A stretch of 64,000 nt of DNA from Microcella flavibacter (GCF_012530535.1 NZ_CP051299.1:1488001-1552000); one strand, 5' to 3'. Shown: positions 33,756 through 43,019, counted from the first letter of the stretch. Numbers and translations: made by a program. Notes: generated from the letters alone by a model not told the origin.

Positions 33756-34568
33756 GTGGCCGGTCGCACCGCGCGGCCCCGGAATCCCGAGGGCCGCATG
33801 ACCCTCGGCGCGCACCTCGTCGAGCTGCGCAAGCGCATCACCATCGCCGGGCTCTCGATCGTCGTCGCGGCGATCCCGGCCTGGTGGGCGGTCGATCCGA
33901 TCTGGGCGGCGCTCAGTGCGCCCGTCCTCGTGCGGGCCGAAGCAGACGAGAACGTCCAGGCGACTCTCAATTACACGACCATCGGTGAGGCCTTCGACAC
34001 GCGCCTGCTGATCATGATCGTCGTCGGCATCATCGCCTCCTCGCCGATCTGGCTCTACCAGTTGTGGGCCTTCATCGTCCCCGCGCTCCACCGCGAGGAG
34101 AAGAGATACGCCATCGGCTTCCTCGCGGCCACCGCTCCGCTCTTCGTCGGCGGCTGCCTCGCCGCGTGGTACGTCTTCCCGAACATCGTCACCCTGCTCA
34201 CGAGCTTCTCGTTCGACGAGTCGGCGACCTTTCTCAGCGCTCGCATCTACCTCGATTTCGCCATCAAGTTCATCCTCGCGATCGGCGTCGGCTTCATCTT
34301 CCCCGTCGTCCTCGTGGCCCTCAACTTCGCCCGCGTCATCACCGGGGGCAGCATCCTCAAGGCCTGGCGCTGGGCCATCCTCGGCGTCGCCACCTTCACG
34401 GCCCTCGCCACCCCCGCCGCCGACGTGCTCTCGATGGTGCTCCTCGCCATCCCCATGATCGGGCTGTACTTCCTCGCGGCGGCGGTCGCGGTGCTGCACG
34501 ACAGGCGGGTCGCCAAGAAGGATGCGGCGTTCGCGGCCGAGTACGGCATCGACACGGCCCCCGCATGA
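33756..34568 (+). CDS. tatC: Sec-independent protein translocase subunit TatC
   Basis: A 270-residue protein with six membrane helices. MTLGAHLVELRKRI (the conserved N-terminal HL-ELR motif) begins near residue 15, and the periplasmic loop and YQLWAFIVPALHREEKR motif are present. The sequence near the end, RWAILGVATFTALATPAADVLSM, matches the final helices. TatC recognises twin-arginine signal peptides. It overlaps the helicase gene by 4 bp. Confidence 0.95.
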   Translation: MAGRTARPRNPEGRMTLGAHLVELRKRITIAGLSIVVAAIPAWWAVDPIWAALSAPVLVRAEADENVQATLNYTTIGEAFDTRLLIMIVVGIIASSPIWLYQLWAFIVPALHREEKRYAIGFLAATAPLFVGGCLAAWYVFPNIVTLLTSFSFDESATFLSARIYLDFAIKFILAIGVGFIFPVVLVALNFARVITGGSILKAWRWAILGVATFTALATPAADVLSMVLLAIPMIGLYFLAAAVAVLHDRRVAKKDAAFAAEYGIDTAPA

Positions 34569-36991
34569 GCGATCCGACCCCGGCCGAGCGGTTCGCGGCC
34601 GCCGCGGCCCTGCGCAAGCATCCCCGCCTGAAGGCCTTCCGCGAGCAGGCCGCCTTCGACCTCGACCCCTTCCAGCAGACCGCCTGCGCCGCGCTCGAGG
34701 AGGGGCGCAGCGTGCTCGTCGCCGCCCCGACCGGCGCCGGCAAGACGATCGTCGCCGAGTTCGGCGTGTTCCTGGCGATGTTCGACCCGCGGGCGAAGAT
34801 CTTCTACACCGCCCCGATGAAGGCGCTCAGCAACCAGAAGTACAACGAGTTCGTCGCCACCTACGGCGCGAGCGAGGTCGGCCTGCTCACGGGCGACACC
34901 AACATCAACGCCTCCGCGCGGATCGTCGTCATGACGACCGAGGTGCTGCGCAACATGCTCTACGCCGACTCCGACCTGCTGCGCGACCTCGCCTACGTCG
35001 TCATGGACGAGGTGCACTACCTCGCCGACCGGTTCCGCGGCGCGGTGTGGGAGGAGGTCATCATCCACCTGCCCTCCCACGTGGCGCTCATCTCGCTCAG
35101 CGCGACGGTGTCGAACGCCGAGGAGTTCGGCGACTGGCTGCAGGCCGTGCGCGGCGACACCGACGTCATCGTCAGCGAGACCCGGCCCGTGCCGCTCGAG
35201 CAGCACGTCGTCGTGCGCTCCAAGATGGTCGACCTCTTCGACTCGAGCGGGCAGGCGGCGACCAACCGCGTCAACCCCGAGCTCGTGCAGCTCGCGCGCG
35301 CGGGCGGGCACACCCCGCACCGCGGGCGGCAGCACCACCCGCGCCGGTGGGAGAAGCGCGCGGACGGCGACGGCCGGGCATCCCGCGCCGACATCGTGGG
35401 GATGCTGCAGCAGCGCAACCTGCTGCCCGCCATCTTCTTCATCTTCAGCCGGGCCGGCTGCGACGGCGCCGTCACCCAGCTGCTGCGCACCGGCGTGCGG
35501 TTGACGGAGGCGCACGAGCGCGAGGAGATCCGCCAGATCGTCGAGGAGCGCTGCCGCACGCTGCGCGACGACGACCTCGCGGTGCTCGGCTACTGGGAGT
35601 GGCTCGACGGCCTGCAGCGCGGGGTCGCCGCGCACCACGCCGGAATGCTGCCCGCCTTCAAGGAGGTGGTGGAGGAGCTCTTCCAGAAGAAGCTCGTCAA
35701 GGTCGTCTTCGCCACCGAGACCCTGGCGCTCGGAATCAACATGCCCGCGCGCACGGTCGTGCTGGAGAAGCTCGAGAAGTTCAACGGCGAGGCGCGCGTG
35801 CCGATCACGCCGGGGGAGTACACGCAGCTCACCGGCCGGGCCGGGCGCCGCGGCATCGACACCCAGGGGCACTCGGTCATCCAGTGGACGGGCGGGCTCG
35901 ACCCGCAGGCCGTCGCCTCGCTCGCCTCGCGCCGCACCTACCCGCTGAACTCGAGCTTCCGGCCGACGTACAACATGGCCGTCAACCTCATCGAGCAGTT
36001 CGGGCGCCAGCGCACCCGCGAGATCCTCGAGAGCTCGTTCGCGCAGTTCCAGGCCGACCGCGCGGTCGTCGACCTCGCCCGCACGGTGCGGAAGCAGCAG
36101 GCCTCGCTCGAGGGCTACGCGCAGTCGATGCAGTGCCACCTCGGCGACTTCGGCGAGTACGCGGCGCTGCGACGCGAGCTCAGCGACCTCGAGCGCCTGC
36201 GCGCGCAGAAGGGCGAGGCCGGCGGACGGGCGGAGCGCGATCGGCGCCAGCGCCAGATCGAGGGCGTGCGCACCCGCATGCGCAAGCACCCCTGCCACGG
36301 CTGCGCCGACCGCGAGGCGCACTCGCGCTGGGCCGAGCGCTGGTGGCGCCTGAAGCGCGAGACCGACAAGGTGAGCCGCCAGATCCACGGCCGCACGGGC
36401 GCCGTCGCGCAGGTCTTCGATCGCGTCGTCGACGTGCTGCGCCGCCTCGACTACCTCGTGCCCGACGAGCACGGCCGCCTCGGCCTCTCGCACGACGGCC
36501 GGGCGCTGCGCCGCATCTACGGAGAGCGCGACCTGCTCGTCGCGGAGAGCCTGCGGACGGGCCTCTGGAACGACCTCGACGCCCCCTCGCTCGCGGCGAT
36601 GGCCTGCGCGATCGTCTTCGAGGCGCGGCGCGACGACGGCCAGGCGCCCGAGTACGCCCTGCCGCGCGGCGCCTTCCGCCCCGCGCTCGAGCGCACGCAG
36701 CTGCTCTGGGCCGAGCTCGACGACCTCGAGCAGGAGCACCAGCTTCCCGGCACCATCATGCTCGCCACGACCCTCGCCCTGCCTATGTACCAGTGGGCGA
36801 AGGGCGCCCCGCTCGAGAAGGTCCTGCGCGACGCCGGGCTCGCGGCGGGCGACTTCGTGCGCTGGTGCAAGCAGACCATCGACCTGCTCGATCAGATCTC
36901 GGTGGTCGCCGACGGGCCGGTCGGGCGCACCGCGCGCGCGGCCCTCGACGGGGTGCGGCGCGGCATCGTCGCCTACAGCTCGGTGGCGTGA
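34565..36991 (+). CDS. helY: HelY-type DEAD/DEAH RNA helicase (Ski2-like)
   Basis: An 808-residue helicase. Motif I is VAAPTGAGKTIVAEFG near residue 58, motif II VMDEVHYLAD near 143, motif III LSATVSNAEEFGDWL near 177, motif IV region AIFFIFSRAGCD, and motif VI LTGRAGRRGID near 424. The C-terminal DSHCT domain includes MACAIVFEARRDD. A Cys pair in CHGCADREAHSRW recurs in actinobacterial HelY. Its cellular role is unclear, probably RNA processing. The tatA-tatC-helY order is the same as in M. tuberculosis (Rv2094c-Rv2092c). Confidence 0.92.
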   Translation: MSDPTPAERFAAAAALRKHPRLKAFREQAAFDLDPFQQTACAALEEGRSVLVAAPTGAGKTIVAEFGVFLAMFDPRAKIFYTAPMKALSNQKYNEFVATYGASEVGLLTGDTNINASARIVVMTTEVLRNMLYADSDLLRDLAYVVMDEVHYLADRFRGAVWEEVIIHLPSHVALISLSATVSNAEEFGDWLQAVRGDTDVIVSETRPVPLEQHVVVRSKMVDLFDSSGQAATNRVNPELVQLARAGGHTPHRGRQHHPRRWEKRADGDGRASRADIVGMLQQRNLLPAIFFIFSRAGCDGAVTQLLRTGVRLTEAHEREEIRQIVEERCRTLRDDDLAVLGYWEWLDGLQRGVAAHHAGMLPAFKEVVEELFQKKLVKVVFATETLALGINMPARTVVLEKLEKFNGEARVPITPGEYTQLTGRAGRRGIDTQGHSVIQWTGGLDPQAVASLASRRTYPLNSSFRPTYNMAVNLIEQFGRQRTREILESSFAQFQADRAVVDLARTVRKQQASLEGYAQSMQCHLGDFGEYAALRRELSDLERLRAQKGEAGGRAERDRRQRQIEGVRTRMRKHPCHGCADREAHSRWAERWWRLKRETDKVSRQIHGRTGAVAQVFDRVVDVLRRLDYLVPDEHGRLGLSHDGRALRRIYGERDLLVAESLRTGLWNDLDAPSLAAMACAIVFEARRDDGQAPEYALPRGAFRPALERTQLLWAELDDLEQEHQLPGTIMLATTLALPMYQWAKGAPLEKVLRDAGLAAGDFVRWCKQTIDLLDQISVVADGPVGRTARAALDGVRRGIVAYSSVA

Positions 36992-37010
36992 GCATCCATC
37001 GTCGCGCTCG

Positions 37011-37016
37011 TAGACT
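37011..37016 (+). promoter_or_regulatory. -10 element TAGACT of lnt-ppm1
   Basis: TAGACT followed by 7 nt and GTG 37024; the spacing favours this GTG over the in-frame ATG one codon later. Confidence 0.5.
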
Positions 37017-37023
37017 CGATCGG

Positions 37024-38688
37024 GTGATGCATGCCGCGCTCGCCCCGCACCCCCGCACCCCCCTCCTCGGCCCGCCGCCGACGTCGTCGCAAGCCGATGC
37101 CGGCATGCCGATCGGGCTGGCCCTGCTCGCCGCCGCGGCCGGCGGGCTGCTGCTCGACGCCGGGTTCCCCGACCGCGGCTGGTGGCCGCTGTCGATCGGG
37201 GGCACCGCGCTCTTCCTGCTGAGCCTGCGGGGTCGCAGCCTGCGCGGGGCGCTGCTCGTCGGCGCGGTGGGGGGCTTCGTCTACTACGGTGCGCTCATCG
37301 AGTGGCTCACCGTCTACCTCGGGCCCGTGCCGTGGCTGGCGCTCACGATCGCCCAGGTGCTGTGGGTGGCGTTCGGCGCCGTACCGATCGCGCTGGCCTG
37401 GCGCTGGCTGCCGCGCGCGTTCCCCGGGCCGGCGGGCCGCCTCGTTCTGCTCCCCGTCGTGCTCGCCGCCCTGTGGATGCTCCGCGAGGGCATCGCGAAC
37501 GTGTTCCCCTGGGGCGGCTTCGCGTGGGGCCGGCTCGCGGTCACGCAGGCGGAGGGGCCGCTCGCCGGCTGGGTCGGCTGGGTCGGGATGTCGGGGCTCA
37601 GCTTCCTCGTCGCGCTCCTCGCAGCGGCGCTCGCGGCCGTCGTCGTCGAGCGCCGCACACCGGTGCTCGCCCGCGGGACGGGCGTCGTCGCCCTCGCGGC
37701 CCTCCTGCTCGTCTGGCCGGCCTTCCCGACGGTCACCTCCGGCACCGCCCGGGTGGCCGCGGTGCAGGGCGACTCCGAGGCGGGGCTGTTCGCCGGCCGC
37801 GAGCGGGGCGCCATCCTGCAGGACCACTACGACGCGACGCGACCCCTCTTCGACGCGGGGGAGGAGCTCGACCTCGTCGTCTGGCCCGAGAACTCCAGCG
37901 ACATCGATCCGCTGCGCGACCAGTACTCGGCGTCGGTGCTCGACGTCGTGACGCGCAACCTCGACGCACCCCTCATCGTCGGAACGATCACGCAGGAGGG
38001 GGACGAGACCTTCAACTCGGCCCTGCTCTGGCGCGAGGGGGAGGGCAGCGTCGACCAGTACGACAAGATCCACCCGGTGCCCTTCGCCGAGTACCTGCCC
38101 GAGCGCGACTTCTTCTACCCGCTTGCCCCCGACCTCTTCGACCTCGTGCCGCGCGACTACTCCTTCGGCCAGCGAGACACGATCCTCGACGACGCCGAGC
38201 TCGTCGCCCGCGGGGTCGTCACCGGCATCGCCATCTGCTACGACATCGTCGACGACGAGGTGCTCGCGCGCATCGTGGACGAGGGCGCGACCCTCATCGC
38301 CGCGCCGACGAACAACGCCGACTTCGGCCGCAGCGACCAGAACGTGCAGCAGCTCGCCATCGCCCGATTGCGCGCCATCGAGCGGGGCCGCAGCGTCGTG
38401 CAGGCCTCCACCGTGGGCGCGAGCGCGATCATCGGCCCCGACGGCCGCGACATCGACAGCCTGCCGCTCTACGAGGCGGGGACAATGGTCGCCGACGTGC
38501 CGCTCAGCACCGTCATCACCCCCGCGCACGCGCTCGGCCGCACCCTCGAATTCGGGCTCGGGATGCTCGGCCTCGCCTCCCTCGCCCTGGCGGCCCTGCA
38601 CCTCGGGCGCGCGGGGCGGCGCGCAGCGGACCCCCGCCGATCCGACCCGCACGGCCTCGCGCCGTCGACCCCGGAGCCGCTCGCGTGA
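37024..38688 (+). CDS. lnt: Apolipoprotein N-acyltransferase
   Basis: A 554-residue membrane protein with an N-terminal bundle of about six to seven helices (to about residue 235) and a C-terminal nitrilase domain. The catalytic triad is visible: Glu in VVWPENSSDID (near 288), Lys in QYDKIHPVPFAEYLPERDF (near 347) and Cys in GIAICYDIVDDE (near 408). It N-acylates the cysteine of mature lipoproteins. It overlaps the following synthase gene by 4 bp; in M. tuberculosis the two functions are fused in one protein (Rv2051c). Confidence 0.94.
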   Translation: MMHAALAPHPRTPLLGPPPTSSQADAGMPIGLALLAAAAGGLLLDAGFPDRGWWPLSIGGTALFLLSLRGRSLRGALLVGAVGGFVYYGALIEWLTVYLGPVPWLALTIAQVLWVAFGAVPIALAWRWLPRAFPGPAGRLVLLPVVLAALWMLREGIANVFPWGGFAWGRLAVTQAEGPLAGWVGWVGMSGLSFLVALLAAALAAVVVERRTPVLARGTGVVALAALLLVWPAFPTVTSGTARVAAVQGDSEAGLFAGRERGAILQDHYDATRPLFDAGEELDLVVWPENSSDIDPLRDQYSASVLDVVTRNLDAPLIVGTITQEGDETFNSALLWREGEGSVDQYDKIHPVPFAEYLPERDFFYPLAPDLFDLVPRDYSFGQRDTILDDAELVARGVVTGIAICYDIVDDEVLARIVDEGATLIAAPTNNADFGRSDQNVQQLAIARLRAIERGRSVVQASTVGASAIIGPDGRDIDSLPLYEAGTMVADVPLSTVITPAHALGRTLEFGLGMLGLASLALAALHLGRAGRRAADPRRSDPHGLAPSTPEPLA

Positions 38689-39446
38689 CCCGCCGCCCCG
38701 ACGCCGACGTGCTCGTCGTGCTGCCCACGTACGACGAGGCGGGCAGCATCCGCGCCGTCATCGATCGCGTGCGCATCGCTGTGCCCGCCGCCGACGTGCT
38801 CGTCGTCGACGACGCCTCGCCCGACGGCACGGGCCGCATCGTCGACGAGTTCGCCGCGGTCGACCCCGCCGTGTCCGCGCTGCACCGCGACGGCAAGCGC
38901 GGTCTCGGCTCCGCCTACCTCGCCGGTTTCGCCCGGGCGCGCGAGCAGGGCTACCGGTTCGTCGTCGAGATCGACGCCGACGGCTCGCACGATCCGGCCG
39001 AGCTGCTGGCGATGATCGCGCTCGCCGAGGCGCACGCCGCCGACCTCGTGATCGGCTCGCGCTGGATCGAGGGCGGCAGCGTCGTCAACTGGCCGTGGGT
39101 GCGACGGGCGATCTCGCGCTCGGGCAACCGCTACGCCGGGCGCCTGCTGCGCTCGGGCATCGCCGACATCACGGCGGGCTTCCGGGTCTACCGCGTCACG
39201 GCGCTCGAGGGCGTCGACGAGGCGGTCGTCTCCTCGCACGGGTACTGCTTCCAGGTGGAGACGGCGTGGATGCTCGAGCGCGCGGGCAGACGCATCCTCG
39301 AGCATCCCATCGCCTTCGTCGAGCGCGCGTCGGGCCGCTCGAAGATGCACGCGGGCATCGTCGCCGAGGCGCTCTGGCGCGTCACCGCGTGGGGCGTGCG
39401 AGACCGCCTGCGCGGCGGGGCCGACGCGGCCACGGGGCGGAGCTAG
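38685..39446 (+). CDS. ppm1: Polyprenol monophosphomannose synthase (GT2)
   Basis: A 253-residue cytoplasmic GT-A glycosyltransferase. VVLPTYDEAGSI at the N-terminus, VVDDASPDGTGRI near residue 43, and EIDADGSHDPAEL near residue 90 (DxD-like) are the DPM1-family signatures; SGIADITAGFRVYR and SGRSKMHAGI follow. It should transfer mannose from GDP-mannose to polyprenyl phosphate, the donor for lipoglycans and protein mannosylation. There are no membrane helices, consistent with its coupling to lnt. Confidence 0.93.
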   Translation: MTRRPDADVLVVLPTYDEAGSIRAVIDRVRIAVPAADVLVVDDASPDGTGRIVDEFAAVDPAVSALHRDGKRGLGSAYLAGFARAREQGYRFVVEIDADGSHDPAELLAMIALAEAHAADLVIGSRWIEGGSVVNWPWVRRAISRSGNRYAGRLLRSGIADITAGFRVYRVTALEGVDEAVVSSHGYCFQVETAWMLERAGRRILEHPIAFVERASGRSKMHAGIVAEALWRVTAWGVRDRLRGGADAATGRS

Positions 39447-39817
39447 GCCCCGAGCCTCTCGCTGCCCGCGGTGCCGCGTCGCTCGCGCAGCAGCTGCAGG
39501 CGCTCCTCGAGCAGCTCCTCGAGCTCGGCGATGCTGCGGCGCTCGAGCAGCATGTCCCAGTGGGTGCGGGCGGCCTTGACCTCGCCCTGCACGATGTCGA
39601 TCGGCGTGCCGTCGGGCGCGAGCAGCACGCCCTCCTGGCCGCTCTTCGGCGACTCCCACGTGTCGGGCAGCTCAGCGTCGGCCGAGAACACGATCTCGAA
39701 GTGCTCGCCGTCGGTCGTGCGGTACTGCGCGCGCTGGCGCGAGGCGAACTCGACGCCCTCCTCGCTCTGCAGGCTCTGCGAGCCCAAGCGCATCCCGCGC
39801 AATGTGCGATCGGCCAT
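39443..39817 (-). CDS. rbpA: RNA polymerase-binding protein RbpA
   Basis: A 124-residue protein. MADRTLRGMRLGSQSLQSEEGVEFASRQRAQYRTTDGEHFEIVFSADAELPDTWE covers the N-terminal tail, the RbpA core domain and the basic linker; the sigma-interaction domain at the end contains KAARTHWDMLLERRSIAELEELL. The Zn cysteines of some homologues are absent, as in many actinobacteria. It stabilises the RNA polymerase-principal sigma open complex. It is convergent with ppm1 (4 bp overlap), the same neighbourhood as Rv2050-Rv2051c. Confidence 0.95.
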   Translation of the reverse strand: MADRTLRGMRLGSQSLQSEEGVEFASRQRAQYRTTDGEHFEIVFSADAELPDTWESPKSGQEGVLLAPDGTPIDIVQGEVKAARTHWDMLLERRSIAELEELLEERLQLLRERRGTAGSERLGA

Positions 39818-39928
39818 GATCCACCCCCGTCTCGTGACGTCGTCCGCTCGTCGAATCTATGTATAGGTATAGACCTGGTGCCGGGGCGCCCTCGCGGAGG
39901 GAGGTCCTTTCCCAGACCATTGCCAGTG

Positions 39929-40687
39929 TCATGCCAGCGAGCGCAGCACCTCCACGGCGAGGTCGGCGCGGTCGGTCACGACGCCGTCGACGCCCCGCTC
40001 GAGCAGGGCGCGCATGGTCGTCGGGTCGTTGATCGTCCAGACGTGCACCTCGACGCCGGCGTCGTGGAAGGCGCGCAGCAGCGGGGGAGCGGTGGTCTCG
40101 ATGCCGAGCGCGCGCTCGGGGATCTGCACCGCGTCGAGGCCGGCGAGGGCGCGGCGCACGAGCGGCCGCAGCCCCACCCGGGCGGCGAGGAGCGCGGCGG
40201 CGAACCGCGGCCCGGAGGCGCTCGTGGCGACGCCCGGCGCGAGCCGCACGGCGGCCGCGCGCCGCCGCTCGCTGAAGGAGGTGAGCAGCACGCGATGCTC
40301 GGCCCGGTGCCGGCGCACGGCCTCGGCGGTCGGCGCGATGGCGGCGGCGCTCTTGACGTCGATGTTGAACCGCGCCTCGGGAAAAGCCTCGAGCGCGGCG
40401 TCGAGCGTCGGCATGCCGTGACCGCCGCCGAGGTCGAGCCGCCCGAGCGCGCGGGCGTCGAGCTCGGCGACGCCGCCGGGGCGGCCGGCCACGCGCTGAA
40501 GCTCGGCGTCGTGCGCGATCACGGCGACGCCGTCGCGGCTCGCGTGCACGTCGGTCTCGATGTGGGTGATGCCGAGGGCGAGGGCGTGCGCGAAGGCCAG
40601 CAGGGTGTTCTCGGGGGCCGCGGTCGCCAGCCCCCGGTGCGCGAGCACGCGGGGGCCGGCAGCGGCGAGGTACGGGTGCGCGGGCAC
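39929..40687 (-). CDS. Glycerophosphodiester phosphodiesterase family protein
   Basis: A 252-residue TIM-barrel enzyme. VLAHRGLATAAPENTLLAF (catalytic His and Arg, residues 14-32), HIETDVHASRDGVAVIAHDAEL (Glu-Asp metal ligands and second His, near residue 41) and the ending VHVWTINDPTTMRALLERGVDGVVTDR are present. It hydrolyses glycerophosphodiesters to glycerol-3-phosphate and an alcohol. There is no signal peptide. The GTG start abuts the stop of the SPFH gene, so it is third in the NfeD-SPFH-GDPD operon. Confidence 0.92.
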   Translation of the reverse strand: MPAHPYLAAAGPRVLAHRGLATAAPENTLLAFAHALALGITHIETDVHASRDGVAVIAHDAELQRVAGRPGGVAELDARALGRLDLGGGHGMPTLDAALEAFPEARFNIDVKSAAAIAPTAEAVRRHRAEHRVLLTSFSERRRAAAVRLAPGVATSASGPRFAAALLAARVGLRPLVRRALAGLDAVQIPERALGIETTAPPLLRAFHDAGVEVHVWTINDPTTMRALLERGVDGVVTDRADLAVEVLRSLA

Positions 40688-41656
40688 CTAGCGGGCGGGC
40701 CCGGCCGGGGGAGCGGCGTTCGGGTGGCCGGGAGCGGCGGTCGGCTGACCGGGTGCGCCGCCGCCGGGGAAGAACCCGGCGCCGATGCCCTTGAGCGCCT
40801 CGGTGAGCTCGCTCGGGATGATCCACATCTTGTTGGCGTCGCCCTCGGCGAGCTTCGGCAGCGTCTGCAGGTACTCGTAGGCGAGCAGCTTGCTGTCGGG
40901 GTTGCCGGCGTGGATGGCGCCGAAGACGATCTTGATCGACTCGGCCTCGGCCTCGGCGCGCAGCACCTGGGCCTTCGCATCGCCCTCGGCCTTGAGGATG
41001 GCCGACTGGCGGGCGCCCTCGGCCTCGAGGATCTGCGACTGCTTCGAGCCCTCCGAGGTGAGGATGACGGCGCGGCGGTCGCGCTCGGCGCGCATCTGCT
41101 TCTCCATCGAGTCCTGGATCGAGGCGGGCGGGTCGATCGCCTTGAGCTCGACGCGGTTGACGCGCAGACCCCACTTGCCGGTGGCCTCGTCGAGCACGAC
41201 GCGCAGCTGCCCGTTGATGTTGTCGCGGCTGGTCAGCGCCTCCTCGAGGTTCAGGCCGCCCACCACGTTGCGCAGGGTCGTGACGGTCAGCTGCTCGACG
41301 CCGGCGAGGTAGTTGGCGATCTCGTACGTGGCGGCGCGGGCGTCGTTGACCTGGAAGTAGATGACCGTGTCGATCGAGACGACGAGGTTGTCCTCGGTGA
41401 TGACCGGCTGCGGCGGGAACGACACGACCTGCTCGCGCATGTCGACGAGCGGCTTCAGCCGGTCGATGAAGGGAACGAGGATGTTGAGGCCCGGCTGCAA
41501 GGTCTTGTGGTAGCGCCCGAGGCGCTCGACGACGCCGTTGTAGGCCTGCGGCACGATGCGGATCGACCGGATGAGGACGACCACGACGAAGATGCCGAGG
41601 ACGACCAGCAGGGCGATGACGAACAGCTGCCCGATGAACTCGGTGGGGGTGGTCAC
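40688..41656 (-). CDS. SPFH/Band 7 domain protein (stomatin-like)
   Basis: A 322-residue protein: an N-terminal membrane helix (FIGQLFVIALLVVLGIFVVVVLI), then the SPFH domain (IVPQAYNGVVERLGRYHKTLQPGLNILVPFID), a coiled coil with repeated SEGSKQSQILEAEGARQSAILKAEGDAKAQ, and a Gly/Pro/Ala-rich tail. Stomatin-like proteins form membrane scaffolds and usually pair with NfeD partners. The GTG overlaps the nfeD stop (GTGA). Confidence 0.93.
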   Translation of the reverse strand: MTTPTEFIGQLFVIALLVVLGIFVVVVLIRSIRIVPQAYNGVVERLGRYHKTLQPGLNILVPFIDRLKPLVDMREQVVSFPPQPVITEDNLVVSIDTVIYFQVNDARAATYEIANYLAGVEQLTVTTLRNVVGGLNLEEALTSRDNINGQLRVVLDEATGKWGLRVNRVELKAIDPPASIQDSMEKQMRAERDRRAVILTSEGSKQSQILEAEGARQSAILKAEGDAKAQVLRAEAEAESIKIVFGAIHAGNPDSKLLAYEYLQTLPKLAEGDANKMWIIPSELTEALKGIGAGFFPGGGAPGQPTAAPGHPNAAPPAGPAR

Positions 41657-42141
41657 GCGGGGGCGCTCCTTTCCTCGGGGGCGACCTCGACGGTCGCTCC
41701 GTCGACGCGGACGACGATCACGCGATCGCCCTCCGTGAGGGTGGTGGTCTCGTGGGCCGGGGCGAGCCGGGCCGTCCAGGTCTCGCCGTTGGCGAGCTTC
41801 GCGAACCCCTGGCCGTGCCCGTCGAAGGGGGCGGTGACGCGAGCGCGCATCCCGGCCAGCGCGTCGACGTTCGTGTTCGAGCCGCGCACGTCGCCGCCGC
41901 GGCGCAGGGTCTTCAGCAGCAGGGGCCGGATGGTGAACAGCAGCAGGGCCGCGACGATCGCGGCGGCCGCAACCTGCCAGTACCACTCGCCGCCGAGCAG
42001 ATTGACGCCGAGGCCGCCGATGAGGCTGCCGGCGCCGATCATGAGGAAGGTGAACTCGAGCGTCAGCAGCTCGATGATGACGCAGATCAGCACGAAGACG
42101 ATCCAGACGATCCAGAGGTACTGGGTCAGATCCACGAGCAT
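41653..42141 (-). CDS. NfeD family membrane protein
   Basis: A 162-residue protein with three to four membrane helices (LWIVWIVFVLICVIIELLTLEFTFLMIGAGSLIGG, then WQVAAAAIVAALLLFTIRPLLL) and a C-terminal OB-fold domain beginning VDALAGMRARVTAPFDGHGQGFAKLANGETW. This is the short, protease-less NfeD class that works with the SPFH protein encoded next. Its overlap with that gene supports a functional pair in membrane organisation. Confidence 0.92.
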   Translation of the reverse strand: MLVDLTQYLWIVWIVFVLICVIIELLTLEFTFLMIGAGSLIGGLGVNLLGGEWYWQVAAAAIVAALLLFTIRPLLLKTLRRGGDVRGSNTNVDALAGMRARVTAPFDGHGQGFAKLANGETWTARLAPAHETTTLTEGDRVIVVRVDGATVEVAPEERSAPA

Positions 42142-42229
42142 CGGCGCCCCTTCCCGGGTCGAGTGGTGCCGACGCTATCACCGGCCTCCGACGGCCGCCC
42201 GGCTCCCTCCCCGCCCGCGGACGACGCGA

Positions 42230-42235
42230 TAGTGT
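42230..42235 (+). promoter_or_regulatory. -10 element TAGTGT of the SDR gene
   Basis: TAGTGT followed by 7 nt and GTG 42243; leaderless arrangement. Confidence 0.45.
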
Positions 42236-42242
42236 CGGCGCT

Positions 42243-43013
42243 GTGAACAGCCCTCTCCCCGCCGGCGTGCTCGCCGGAAAGACCGTCCTCGTCACCGGCT
42301 CCTCCCGCGGCATCGGCGCCGACACCGTCCGCCTCTTCGCCGAGGCCGGCGCGAACGTCGTCATCAACTACCGCTCGAAGGCGCCCCGCGCGCAGAAGCT
42401 GCTGACCGAGCTCGAGGCCGCCGGAACCGAGGGGCTCGCGATCGGCGCCGACCTCACCGATCCCGACTCGGTCGCCGCGATGATGGATGCCGTGCGCGCG
42501 CGCTTCGGATCGCTCGACGTGCTCGTGCTCAACGCCTCCGGCGGCATGGAGGCGAACATGGGCGAGGACTACGCTCTGCGCCTCAACCGCGACGCGCAGC
42601 TCAACGTGCTCGACGCCGCCCTCCCGCTGCTCGGCACCGGATCCCGCGTGGTCTTCGTCACGAGCCACCAGGCCCACTTCATCCGCACCGTGCCGACGAT
42701 GCCCGAGTACGAGCCGGTGGCGCTGTCGAAGCGCGCAGGCGAGGACGCCCTGCGCGAGCGCATCCCGCACCTCGAGGCCGCCGGCATCGGCTTCACCGTC
42801 GTCTCGGGCGACATGATCGAGGGCACCATCACCGCGACCCTGCTCGAGCGCGCGAACCCGGGCGCGATCGACGCCCGCAAGCAGGACGCGGGGCGTCTGT
42901 ACAACGTGGCCGAGTTCGCCGCCGAGGTCGCGCAGGCCGCCGTCGACCCCGTGCCCGCCGACAACACGCGCTTGGTCGGCGACACCTCCTCCTTCACCGC
43001 CGCGGGGGAGTAG
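42243..43013 (+). CDS. SDR family oxidoreductase with altered active site
   Basis: A 256-residue Rossmann protein. TVLVTGSSRGIGADTVRLF (TGxxxGIG, near residue 16) and VLVLNASGGM (NAG-like) are present. After VVFVTSHQAHF the expected YxxxK is replaced by YEPVALSKRAGEDALR, so a Tyr lies seven residues, not four, before the Lys. It may therefore be a non-classical reductase or non-catalytic. NAD(P) binding should be intact. It is followed 6 bp later by a NUDIX gene. Confidence 0.85.
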   Translation: MNSPLPAGVLAGKTVLVTGSSRGIGADTVRLFAEAGANVVINYRSKAPRAQKLLTELEAAGTEGLAIGADLTDPDSVAAMMDAVRARFGSLDVLVLNASGGMEANMGEDYALRLNRDAQLNVLDAALPLLGTGSRVVFVTSHQAHFIRTVPTMPEYEPVALSKRAGEDALRERIPHLEAAGIGFTVVSGDMIEGTITATLLERANPGAIDARKQDAGRLYNVAEFAAEVAQAAVDPVPADNTRLVGDTSSFTAAGE

Positions 43014-43019
43014 CCCTCC

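Noticed and set aside
34247-36739. Long minus-strand open frame opposite helY
   Set aside because: Antisense shadow of a clear HelY helicase; no start signal or domain.
38123-42232. Plus-strand open frame of about 1370 codons
   Set aside because: It crosses lnt, ppm1, rbpA, GDPD and SPFH genes in other frames or strands; the translation is low-complexity Arg/Ala/Gly-rich and has no homology pattern.
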